Shown piece by piece: positions 1 through 7,336 of a DNA stretch of 55,399 nucleotides. A program made the position numbers and the translations under genes. The notes under the pieces are model-generated. The model had not been told where the DNA came from. It saw only the letters and a list, made by a program, of their open reading frames with translations, and made no database searches. This DNA comes from Singulisphaera sp. Its GTDB lineage: Bacteria > Planctomycetota > Planctomycetia > Isosphaerales > Isosphaeraceae. The number at the start of each line of letters is the position of its first letter. Position 1 is the first letter of the stretch. The stretch covers positions 1 through 55,399 of the forward strand of contig DAIDJG010000119.1 in the NCBI GenBank assembly GCA_027451445.1. The letters run 5' to 3'.

Positions 1-120
1 CGCCCTCCAAGTTCCCACCCTGAGGTTAAAGGCAAGCCACGGCATAGTCATTCTGTACTCCTGCTCAGATATATGGCATTATGGTCAGTATTAGTGTATA
101 CCCGATCCCTAGCATATACA

Positions 121-178
121 GGAGACTCGGAGCCAGTCCCCGTTTTCCGGCTCCGCTCCACTTCCGGGACAGACTCTT
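121..178 (+). repeat. Dispersed repeat, copy 1
   Basis: About 58 bases closely match, in inverted orientation, the stretch just after the lon stop codon (9897-9954). I count only about six mismatches, including the shared segment GACTCGGAGCCAGTCCCC. Two copies in one window suggest a dispersed REP/MITE-like family. It lies just upstream of a small gene whose start is at 239. No open frame is supported in the first 238 bases. Confidence 0.65.
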
Positions 179-238
179 ACTCTCGACAATCACGATACTC
201 GACATGCCGGAAATGCACACCCAACACGAAAGGCGTCG

Positions 239-565
239 ATGAAACGCAAACGGACCGCTGCCGAGAAACGAGCCCGCCGAGAAGGAAAGAAGAAGTACAA
301 GATTATTTTCATCAATGGCAAGCAAAAATGGGTCCCGCGCGAGCCGCACATCCATGGAATGCCCGTCGATGAATTCATCCGCCGGAATGCCGATCCGATC
401 TGGCTGCACCAGAACGAGATGTGGGAGTTCATGCCGCAGGACGACCAGAACGGGGTGCAAGTCGAATGGTTGATCAGCGGGGACGATGATCCGATTGAGT
501 TCGATCAGGACGAAAATTGCGAACACATTCCGCAAGATGATGACGACTGGGAGATCCCGTTTTGA
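239..565 (+). CDS. Small acidic hypothetical protein
   Basis: This 108-residue protein is not one I recognise. The first 25 residues are very basic (KRKRTAAEKRARREGKKKYK) and the rest is acidic and rich in Asp, Gln and Trp. The acidic part contains an imperfect internal duplication: ADPIWLHQNEMWEFMPQDD (about residues 51-69) is echoed by DDPIEFDQDENCEHIPQDD (about 83-101). No signal peptide or membrane segment is visible. The ATG follows an AAAGG that could serve as ribosome binding site. The switch from basic to acidic charge might suit a nucleic-acid-associated or self-interacting protein, but that is a guess. The function is unknown. Confidence 0.55.
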   Translation: MKRKRTAAEKRARREGKKKYKIIFINGKQKWVPREPHIHGMPVDEFIRRNADPIWLHQNEMWEFMPQDDQNGVQVEWLISGDDDPIEFDQDENCEHIPQDDDDWEIPF

Positions 566-606
566 CTGGGGCCGAGTCGCGACGACGTTCACGCGGCCAA
601 TCTGTC

Positions 607-954
607 ATGACATCCCGGCTCACGCAACGGCTGGCGGTCCTGGCAGACTCGATCTTCGTCCTGATCGGCGGGCTTCTGCCGTTCCGGTGAATCGGTCAGA
701 TTGCGCGTGACGACTTCTGGCTCACCGGACTTTGCTTCTACATTCCTTCGGCGATCCTCGCGACAGCGTTCCTCGGGATCGGCGTTGCGTACGTGCTCCG
801 GACACGACGCCGTAACGCACTCGTTTCGGTTGTGCTGGCTCTGCCACCGCTCTGGTTTGTCGTCTTCGTTCTGCGAGCGCACCGTCATGGCTTCGAAGCG
901 AAGCGCGGAAGGCATGCGGTTCATTCGACGGCGGCCGTCCGAGGGTTGACCGCC
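607..954 (+). pseudogene. Small membrane protein remnant with in-frame stop, cut by an IS
   Basis: One reading frame from the ATG at 607 to the IS edge encodes three hydrophobic segments: LADSIFVLIGGLLPF, then LTGLCFYIPSAILATAFLGIGVAYVL, then ALVSVVLALPPLWFVVFVL. The frame is broken by TGA at 688-690, between LLPFR and IGQIARDDFW. A single change from TGG would restore it. The IS5-family element begins at 958 in the same frame, so the original C-terminus is also lost or altered. The protein family is not recognised. I infer a decayed gene because the hydrophobic pattern continues in the same frame on both sides of the stop. A short real 27-codon ORF before the stop cannot be excluded. Confidence 0.5.
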
Positions 955-957
955 TTA

Positions 958-1852
958 GAAACCCTAACAGAATGAAGCGTTGGGCACTCGGTTCGCAGTA
1001 GTGTTTCTTGGGCTCATTGAGGAGGAATATCCCATGGCCAAGCCACTACTGCCTGACGAACTTTGGAAGCGAATCGAACCGCTGCTGCCAGCCCCCAAGA
1101 AACGCCGCTTTCGGTACCCTGGACGGAAACCCATCGATGATCGTAAGGCGTTGACTGGTATCCTGTTCGTCCTCAAGACCGGTATTCCTTGGGAGGACCT
1201 TCCTCTCGAGATGGGCTGCGGCTCCGGTATGACCTGCTGGCGGCGACTGCGGGACTGGCAGAAAGCAGGCGTCTGGCAGCAACTCCATGAAGTGCTTTTG
1301 GCCGAATTGAACGCCAACGATCAGATCGACTTCTCTCGTGTCTCCGTGGACAGTCGCTCGATGCGCGCTGTCGGTGGTGGTGAGAAGACTGGTCCAAGCC
1401 CTGTCGACAGGCGGAAAAAAGGGAGCAAACATCACGTTCTCGTCGACGCTCATGGCATTCCACTGACTGCAACCCTGAGTTCCGCCAACGAGAACGACAT
1501 CAAGCAACTTGAGCCGTTGATCGACTCAGTGCCGCCGGTTCGAGGTAAACCTGGCCACCCGCGCAGTCGACCCGATAGCGCGTACGCAGATCGGGCTTAT
1601 GATTCGGAGCCTCATCGGCGTCGTCTGCGACAACGGGGTATTAAACCGATGATCGCGAGGAGAAAAACGGCTCATGGCAGTGGCTTAGGAAAGGTCCGTT
1701 GGGTCGTGGAGCGAACTCTGGGCTGGCTTGCCGGCAAACGTAAGCTTCGGCTTCGCACCGACCATCGCGACGATATTCACGAGGCTTTGCTGTCTCTCGG
1801 CTGTTGCTTGATCTGCTTCGATGTCTTCATCGCGTCTTTGTGTTAGGGTTTC
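958..1852 (+). mobile_element. Complete IS5-family insertion sequence
   Basis: The 895-bp element is bounded by perfect 12-bp terminal inverted repeats: GAAACCCTAACA at 958-969 and its complement TGTTAGGGTTTC at 1841-1852. Similarity continues inward past the 12 bp. It is flanked by a direct TTA duplication at 955-957 and 1853-1855, which fits the 3-bp TNA target duplication of some IS5 subgroups. The single transposase gene has its stop codon inside the right terminal repeat. Intact ends, target duplication and frame suggest a recent and possibly still active insertion. Confidence 0.92.
1034..1846 (+). CDS. IS5-family DDE transposase
   Basis: The 270-residue transposase catalyses cut-and-paste movement of the surrounding element. 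An N-terminal domain of the IS5/IS427 type (LLPDELWKRIEPLLP, then RYPGRKPIDDRKALTGILFVLKTG, with GIPWEDLP next) precedes an RNase H-like catalytic core. Likely catalytic residues are the Asp in VSVDSRSMRAV, the Asp in YADRAYDSE and the Glu in RWVVERTLGWL. I chose the ATG at 1034 because GAGGAGGA lies 8 bases upstream and the protein then begins MAKPLLPDELW. An in-frame ATG at 980 would add 18 residues that do not look like the family. The gene is unbroken over normal family length, in a single frame with no frameshift. Confidence 0.93.
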   Translation: MAKPLLPDELWKRIEPLLPAPKKRRFRYPGRKPIDDRKALTGILFVLKTGIPWEDLPLEMGCGSGMTCWRRLRDWQKAGVWQQLHEVLLAELNANDQIDFSRVSVDSRSMRAVGGGEKTGPSPVDRRKKGSKHHVLVDAHGIPLTATLSSANENDIKQLEPLIDSVPPVRGKPGHPRSRPDSAYADRAYDSEPHRRRLRQRGIKPMIARRKTAHGSGLGKVRWVVERTLGWLAGKRKLRLRTDHRDDIHEALLSLGCCLICFDVFIASLC

Positions 1853-1896
1853 TTAACGTGCGCCACGTCCCCGAGGCTGGCAATCAATCCGGACGC

Positions 1897-2700
1897 TCAC
1901 TTCGGGAGTGTGACCGCGTTCAGCGATGAAATCGACTGCTTGATCAGCTTGTTGATGAGACTCGTGATGCGGAGCACCTGCTGTTCGCTGGCGCCCTGGT
2001 CAACCCTCGTGGCGACTTCGGTCAGCATACGATACTGCTGTTGGAGGTCGCCTTCCCTCACATCGCAACGCGTCTGGCTCGACTCGAACCAGCCGGCGAT
2101 CACCTGCGCATCGCTTCGGTTGTCCGCAAAGGCCTGCCGGATATCGCCAATCCCCCCGTTGTAGCTCTCGTACGTGGGTTCGGCGTTGATCTTCTTGACC
2201 GCGACCGCGGCTTTGGCCAGTCGCTGCTTGCACACGGTCAGGTATTTGGCGATCCGCTTCTCGCCCTCGCTGCTCTGGGTATCCCTCGCCTGCTGGTATT
2301 CGGTGAGCATCTGGGCCGCGGCGGCGTCGTAGTGCTTGAGCTTCGCCTTGAACACCTTCAGCGCACGGTAATACTTGTCCTTCTCCTGGATCGGTTCCTT
2401 CGTTTGCGGATCACGATAGTTGTCCACCTCGGCTTGGATCAGCCCCAGTTCGGCCTTGATCGCTTTTCTGAGCCTGATGATGATCTTCCGGAACTTCATC
2501 AGTTCCTGTTGCGTGGGCAGCGCGGGGTCCTGAGGCGCGGCTTTATCCAAAGCCTTCAGCGCGGCGCCGATGCCGGACGAAACGCGTTTCTCGATCCCGA
2601 GAATCATCTTCGTCTCGGCAGGCTTCTTGCCGCCGCTGATCTTTTCCATGGCCTTCTTCGTGTTCTTCCAGTCCTGCTTAAACGAATCGTACAACGGCAT
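1897..2700 (-). CDS. Helical hypothetical protein
   Basis: This 267-residue protein is Lys-, Ala- and Gln-rich, with long stretches of predicted helix and no signal peptide or membrane segment. Examples are LMKFRKIIIRLRKAIKAELG and YYRALKVFKAKLKHYDAAAAQM. I do not recognise the family; it may form coiled coils or a helical bundle. The start at 2700 (MPLYDSFKQDW) is preferred because GGGAGG stands 7 bases upstream. A start 10 codons earlier lacks this. The opposite strand also has a 238-codon ORF, but its composition looks like a shadow. The gene begins just right of the IS element and reads toward it. Confidence 0.65.
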   Translation of the reverse strand: MPLYDSFKQDWKNTKKAMEKISGGKKPAETKMILGIEKRVSSGIGAALKALDKAAPQDPALPTQQELMKFRKIIIRLRKAIKAELGLIQAEVDNYRDPQTKEPIQEKDKYYRALKVFKAKLKHYDAAAAQMLTEYQQARDTQSSEGEKRIAKYLTVCKQRLAKAAVAVKKINAEPTYESYNGGIGDIRQAFADNRSDAQVIAGWFESSQTRCDVREGDLQQQYRMLTEVATRVDQGASEQQVLRITSLINKLIKQSISSLNAVTLPK

Positions 2701-2942
2701 GCCCGGCCTCCCATTGGCTTGGCGAGTCATCAGCGACTCGCGCGGATTTCACCATAGCCCACCCAAGGCGGCGCAGCCACAAGTTTCTCGTCGTCCGATT
2801 TCGAGCGTTTGCGAGAGAATCCAGTGTCGATGTCGTCCCTGACACCGGGCCCTGTGGTGGGAGCCAGGGCCTCGCCGCCTGCAAGTGTTACGGTAGGTGC
2901 CACCGTTGTGACGGATCGGGGACGCCTCTTCGAACCGCGGTC

Positions 2943-3527
2943 TCAATCCGTCTCGTCGTTCGCCGTGGCTTGGAACGAGTCCGAGCTCCAGACCCGTTGA
3001 TTGAAGCTCGCGGAGCCTCCGCGCGGAATTGTGATTTTGGTCCAGTGATCACCCGCAAGAATGCGTGCGATCATCACGATTTGACCGACATGGTATCCAC
3101 AGTGTGCCAACGAGCGCTGGATCGCAAGCGGCACCGAATGCGGCTCACCGCGGATGGTAATCGTCTTGACAAGGTCGGCTGAAGAGAGACCTGCCAGCGT
3201 GTCGAAGAGCTGTTGCCATCCGGCGTTCCAGTAGTTCGTCAGTTCGTCGCGGGTCGTGAAGGAGTCGACGAATTCCCCATCCCGATCGCGCCAGGGTTTC
3301 TCGCCGTCCGTCTCCAGGAAATCGGTCCAGCGCGACAACAGGTTCCCCGCAACATGCTTCATGATGACCGCGATGCTGTTGGTGTTGGCATCGAGGGCGA
3401 TGTGCAGCTTTTCGTCGGGAAGTTGAGCGACGGCCTTGTCCACCCATCCCTTGCTCGATCGTGACACGGTGAGAGCAGCGGCGACGAGCGTTGTTCCCAG
3501 GGTCTCAAATGTCGCTTGCTCGGACAT
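2943..3527 (-). CDS. DUF1572-like protein, DinB fold
   Basis: The 194-residue protein resembles the DUF1572 branch of the DinB/YfiT four-helix-bundle superfamily, whose members are often metal-dependent and thiol-linked transferases or of unknown role. Candidate metal ligands are the His in IMKHVAGNLLSRWTDFL and two His in RSLAHCGYHVGQIVMIAR, spaced as in DinB proteins. Length is near the family norm. The start at 3527 (MSEQATFETLG) is chosen because GGGGGA lies 8 bases upstream, although the frame is open to 3587. It has no signal peptide, so it is probably cytoplasmic. Specific substrate unknown. Confidence 0.78.
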   Translation of the reverse strand: MSEQATFETLGTTLVAAALTVSRSSKGWVDKAVAQLPDEKLHIALDANTNSIAVIMKHVAGNLLSRWTDFLETDGEKPWRDRDGEFVDSFTTRDELTNYWNAGWQQLFDTLAGLSSADLVKTITIRGEPHSVPLAIQRSLAHCGYHVGQIVMIARILAGDHWTKITIPRGGSASFNQRVWSSDSFQATANDETD

Positions 3528-3823
3528 CTTGGAATCCCCCCGGTCCGTCGTGTTTGGCTCGCGGGTGAGCGCGGACTCGCCATTCACGGCCTCCCACGAT
3601 TCCCCTCATCTTTAACATCGATCCCGGGGACTTTGCAAAACTGTGGTTTGCGCCCAAGAGGCGGATGCTATACTACGGCCGCGACAGGAACCACTTCTTC
3701 TCGATCCCGGACCGGATCAACTGCTTCACATCCTCGGCCGGCTCAGCACGATTGACCCGGTGGCATGCGTCACGAGTTTCTCAGGTCGTTGCCCGACTCC
3801 CCTCTGTTTCTCAGGACCATCTC

Positions 3824-4618
3824 ATGAAAACGAGGCGCTCACCGTTCGCGCCGACGCTTTCCGTCGCCGAAGGAATCCTTGAGACCCGTGTCGTGATGTC
3901 GGGGAGCACTCTTCATCATGGCGCCGCGGACGTTGCTGCGCAGGGGCGGACGGCGACGACGCTATCGGCCACCGCCGGCACGCTTGGCCAGCCGATCACC
4001 TTCAACGTGTCGGTTCGGGCCGCCGCCTCGGCAGGTTCGCCCACGGGGACGGTGAACCTTCTCGACCACGGACAGGTAATCGAAACGCTTACGCTGGCGC
4101 CCACGACCTCAACCAATCCCAACTTCGCAACCAGCGGCGCGTCGGTGACTTTGACACCGCAGGCCGGCGGCAGCGCGTATTACTTCGGCCGGCACGCGAT
4201 CACGGCCCAGTTCGTTCCCAGCGGATCCTTTTCGCAAAGCATCGGCAAATCGGTCTTCACCGTCAGCGAGCCCGGCTACACAACCCTGTCCGACGGGGTG
4301 CAGACTGCCACCATCGCCCCCGGATCGGGCCCGGGAATCCAGGCGGGACAGACCGCCAACATGCTCTACACCGGCTATCTCGCGAAAAACGGCCACATCT
4401 TCGACGACTCGGCCGAGCACGGTGGCACGCCCTTCAGTTTCACCGTCGGCGCAGGGCAAGTCATCCCCGGTTTCGATGCGGGAACCGTAGGGATGAAGGT
4501 GGGAGAGACACGGATCCTGCGGATCCCGCCCGCCGCAGGTTACGGCGGCACGGCAAACGGTCCCATCCCGGCGCATTCAACTCTCATCTTTGTGCTAACG
4601 CTGGAATCGATCTCGTGA
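3824..4618 (+). CDS. Exported FKBP-type peptidyl-prolyl isomerase
   Basis: The 264-residue protein catalyses cis-trans isomerisation at proline, probably outside the cytoplasm. The first 30 residues carry a planctomycete LEPR-like export motif (LSVAEGILETRVVMSG). Next comes an Ig-like repeat domain of about 100 residues (TATTLSATAGTLGQPITFNVSV, SPTGTVNLLDHGQ). The last ~105 residues are an FKBP domain: ANMLYTGYLAKNGHIFDDS, then FSFTVGAGQVIPGFDAG, GMKVGETRILRIPPAAGYG and STLIFVLTLESI. These are the usual FKBP active-site stretches. The ATG at 3824 gives MKTRRSPFAPTLS. The longer frame from 3665 adds an N-terminus without family features. Confidence 0.87.
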   Translation: MKTRRSPFAPTLSVAEGILETRVVMSGSTLHHGAADVAAQGRTATTLSATAGTLGQPITFNVSVRAAASAGSPTGTVNLLDHGQVIETLTLAPTTSTNPNFATSGASVTLTPQAGGSAYYFGRHAITAQFVPSGSFSQSIGKSVFTVSEPGYTTLSDGVQTATIAPGSGPGIQAGQTANMLYTGYLAKNGHIFDDSAEHGGTPFSFTVGAGQVIPGFDAGTVGMKVGETRILRIPPAAGYGGTANGPIPAHSTLIFVLTLESIS

Positions 4619-4640
4619 CGTGAGCTCGATTCTCGCCTCT

Positions 4641-4669
4641 CCCGAGCTGACTCGGCACGTCCGCTCGGG
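4641..4669 (+). terminator. Possible terminator hairpin after FKBP gene
   Basis: CCCGAGC at 4641-4647 pairs perfectly with GCTCGGG at 4663-4669 across a 15-base loop, 22 bases after the FKBP stop codon. No clear T-run follows, so its role as an intrinsic terminator is uncertain. Confidence 0.35.
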
Positions 4670-4850
4670 TGAATCCAACTCCTGAGAACGCGCTAGGATT
4701 CATTTTCCAATTTCATTCTCTTACGATAATCTTTAAATAGCGTTCACTAGATCACGTTGCTCGCGGGGGGCTCCGAAAGGTCGATCTTGCCCTTGTGTGG
4801 TTGGACGTTCTCCGCTAAGGTGAGTCCACCTATCCAATTCGTCCACTCGG

Positions 4851-5354
4851 GTGCTAGAGGCCCGCGCGAGCGTCGGGACATGTCGATTGACCGGCACGCC
4901 GTTGAATCGGACTCGCGTTGACGTTTCTCAAGATCGTCTTTCATGGTTGAGCCGCTGGGCCATGGCGCTATCGGCGCTGGGCATGGTGGCGGTGCTGGGC
5001 GTGGCTTGTTTGTTGCGGCCGGACCCACGGGGATTTGGGACGCACATACAGCTTGGCCTGGCGCCTTGTGCGTTCAAAACGGTGACGGGGAACCCTTGTC
5101 CGACCTGCGGCATGACGACGTCGTTCGCGTGGTTCGTGCGAGGCCGATTTGTCCGGTCCTGGTGTGCGAACCCGGCGGGAAGCTTGCTCGCCCCGACATG
5201 TCTCATGACGATCCCCTGGCTCGTGGCCGGGGCGATCCGCGGTAGGCCCGTGTGGTTTCGGTCGGTGGAAGGACCCGTAATCACCTTGGTCTCGAGTACC
5301 GTGGCCTTGAGCCTCTTTTTTTGGACCATTCGCCTTTTTCTGGGAGGGCGTTAA
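4851..5354 (+). CDS. DUF2752 membrane protein
   Basis: This protein of up to 167 residues carries the DUF2752 signature CPTCGMTTSFAWFVRG preceded by LGLAPCAFKTVTGNP. Hydrophobic segments lie before it (MALSALGMVAVLGVACLL) and after it (APTCLMTIPWLVAGAI; VITLVSSTVALSLFFWTI), so three membrane passes are likely. The biochemical role of the family is unknown. The start is uncertain: GTG at 4851 opens the frame, while an ATG at 4962 starts right at the first hydrophobic segment and gives a length closer to the family. The stop is one base before the next gene's ATG, so the two are probably co-transcribed. Confidence 0.72.
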   Translation: MLEARASVGTCRLTGTPLNRTRVDVSQDRLSWLSRWAMALSALGMVAVLGVACLLRPDPRGFGTHIQLGLAPCAFKTVTGNPCPTCGMTTSFAWFVRGRFVRSWCANPAGSLLAPTCLMTIPWLVAGAIRGRPVWFRSVEGPVITLVSSTVALSLFFWTIRLFLGGR

Positions 5355-5355
5355 G

Positions 5356-6084
5356 ATGACCCCTCGGCCGCTCGCACGGACGCGCCGCGCCGTTTGCTCG
5401 TTCGTCATCATCGGCGCAGGTCTGCTGGCGCTCGCCGGCTGCGATCCTCGTACACTTCTCTACTTCCTTCAACCCAACGAACCGATGATCCCCCCGCCTG
5501 AGGGGGCGCCTTCGCTCAAGGACAAGCGGGTCGTCATCCTGACCCACTCTTCGTCCGGCGCACAGGCTGACTTCATGTCGCTCGACCGCGACCTCGCCCG
5601 CGAGTTCGGTCATCGCCTCAAGAAAAAACTCGAAAAGAAAATCGACATCGTTCCCCAAAACAAAGTCTGGGACTGGGTCGAAGGCCATCCGAACTGGACC
5701 AATCCGGCAGAGCTGGCGCGGGCCTTCGAGGCGGACTTTGTGATCTTCCTGGAAATCGAGAAGTTCCAGACCAAGGACCCAGGCGACCTCAACGTCTTGC
5801 ACGGGACGGCCCGCACACACATTCAGGCCATCGAGATGGCCTATCCCAAGAACACTAAAGGGAAGGCGCTCACCGACAAGCCGAAGGAAGAGGAAACCGT
5901 CTACGACGAGTACGCCGACTGCGAGTTCCCCAAGCGTGGCCCGATCCCCACGGACGGGACCATCAGCTCGGGCGCCTTCAAGAAAACGTTCTTGAAGGTC
6001 GTGGCGACCGAAGCCACCTGGCACTTTGTCGAGCACTCGCCCGAAGACTCGATCGGTGGCGACACGAAGATCGACGAGCGTTGA
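5356..6084 (+). CDS. Conserved lipoprotein, function unknown
   Basis: The 242-residue product has a lipoprotein signal peptide: basic TRRAVC, hydrophobic core, and lipobox LALAGC with Cys29 as the acylation site. The mature part begins with a Pro-rich linker, followed by an alpha/beta-looking region (KDKRVVILTHSSSG; ADFVIFLEIEKFQ) and an acidic middle. It resembles planctomycete lipoproteins of unknown function that sit beside DUF2752 genes, but I cannot name a family. It begins one base after the DUF2752 stop codon, so translational coupling is likely. Confidence 0.72.
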   Translation: MTPRPLARTRRAVCSFVIIGAGLLALAGCDPRTLLYFLQPNEPMIPPPEGAPSLKDKRVVILTHSSSGAQADFMSLDRDLAREFGHRLKKKLEKKIDIVPQNKVWDWVEGHPNWTNPAELARAFEADFVIFLEIEKFQTKDPGDLNVLHGTARTHIQAIEMAYPKNTKGKALTDKPKEEETVYDEYADCEFPKRGPIPTDGTISSGAFKKTFLKVVATEATWHFVEHSPEDSIGGDTKIDER

Positions 6085-6118
6085 GAACGCGGTCGACCTG
6101 GAAGTTCGGACGTCACCC

Positions 6119-6167
6119 GGTGGGCGAGGAATCGCCCACCCTTTCGCGATTCGGCGTTTCGCGAAAG
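6119..6167. repeat. Twin REP-like hairpins
   Basis: Two adjacent palindromes lie in the gap of about 305 bases between the lipoprotein gene and the DUF4058-like gene. GGTGGGCGA (6119-6127) pairs with TCGCCCACC (6132-6140) over a 4-base loop. CTTTCGCG (6141-6148) pairs with CGCGAAAG (6160-6167). They could terminate the upstream transcript or be an intergenic REP-type repeat. Nothing else in the gap supports a gene. Confidence 0.6.
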
Positions 6168-6389
6168 CGCAGCCCTCATCGATGCTTCTTCGGCCCCCGA
6201 AGGCGGGATTGATCGTTGCGGTCGGGAGCGGTGTTCGCACGCTCGGCTGCTGGCCAGGGCGCGGTCGGCTCTGGAAGTGATCCGGCCGCGCGACGATTGC
6301 GACCCGCCTTGAAAATGTGATGTGGCGATCGCACCGCAGACAGTCGTAGAATGCAGACCGGGCCCGAGCTCCGGATGGGAGGCATTACG

Positions 6390-7139
6390 ATGCCAATTCA
6401 CGACTGGACCCGCGTTAATGCCGGGTTGTTTCACCACTTCCATCACAATTGGACCACCGCGCTCTCGATCGCTCTGAACAACGGTGGATTACCACCTGGA
6501 TATTTCGCCTTCGCCGAGCAGGTCGTGGGTGGTCCCATACCCAACATACTGACACTGCATCACACACCCTGCGCCTCCCCTCGATCCGTCACGAAGGGAG
6601 GCGTCGCCATCGCCACGTCCCCACCTTGCACGAAGTACGTGCAAAAAGCCAACCTTGATCCGTATGTAGCTAAAGCAAACCAAATTGTCATTCGCCACTC
6701 GCTTGGAAATGTCGTCGCGATCATCGAGATCGTCTCGCCAGGCAACAAGTCGAGCCGAGCGGCGCTAAACGCCCTTGTAGAAAAAGTCGTCACCTGCATA
6801 ACACAGGGCATTCACATGGTCGTAATCGATCTCTTTCCACCAACGCCCCGGGATCCCCATGGTTTGCACTGGGCCATCTGGGAGGAGCTCGGTGAGGAGC
6901 ATCTGGAACTGCCCGCGGATAAACCGCTTACCTTGGCATCCTATGCGGCGGGTCTCACTGTGGTCGCGTATGTAGAGGCAATCGCTGTGGGCGATGTCCT
7001 CTCGGACATGCCGCTGTTCCTCGAACCTGAAACGTACGTGCCAATACCGCTGGAAGCAACCTATCAATCGACTTGGTCCACGTCGCCCGCCCTCCTGAGG
7101 GACGTCGTGCTTGAAGCTCCCAAATTGGAACGCGGCTGA
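6390..7139 (+). CDS. DUF4058-like protein (MPIHDW type)
   Basis: The 249-residue protein begins MPIHDWTRVNAGLFHHFHHNW and continues with GGLPPGYFAFAEQVVGGPIPNILTL. This pattern recurs in planctomycete paralogues usually annotated DUF4058. A central segment reads VAIIEIVSPGNKSS, and a later one VVIDLFPPTPRDPHG. The alternating Asp/Glu-x-Val-Ser-Pro pattern recalls restriction-endonuclease-like folds (Uma2/DUF4058), but catalytic residues are not certain. I chose the ATG at 6390 because GGGAGG precedes it by 7 bases. The gene stands alone. Function unknown. Confidence 0.7.
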   Translation: MPIHDWTRVNAGLFHHFHHNWTTALSIALNNGGLPPGYFAFAEQVVGGPIPNILTLHHTPCASPRSVTKGGVAIATSPPCTKYVQKANLDPYVAKANQIVIRHSLGNVVAIIEIVSPGNKSSRAALNALVEKVVTCITQGIHMVVIDLFPPTPRDPHGLHWAIWEELGEEHLELPADKPLTLASYAAGLTVVAYVEAIAVGDVLSDMPLFLEPETYVPIPLEATYQSTWSTSPALLRDVVLEAPKLERG

Positions 7140-7336
7140 GAGAGTCGAGCCTCAAGTCGAAACACAATAACGACTTATATCCAATTGGCCGGCGTCGGAG
7201 GGGTGCGCCCTTTCTTTCGGGGTGCGGTTGGTCAACAATCCCTCAAGGCGCGGAGCGAAAGCATGGTAAGTTATTCGTGGCGAGTTCGTTAAATCTCTCT
7301 CGCGTAATCTTCCTCGACCTCTCTGATAAGATCGAC

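Noticed and set aside
2041-2757. 238-codon plus-strand ORF
   Set aside because: The opposite strand gives a better protein (Lys-rich helical, ribosome binding site). This frame has the Arg/Leu/Val-rich look of a shadow.
4747-5028. 93-codon minus-strand ORF before the DUF2752 gene
   Set aside because: It overlaps the DUF2752 coding region in antisense and has low-complexity Pro-rich composition.
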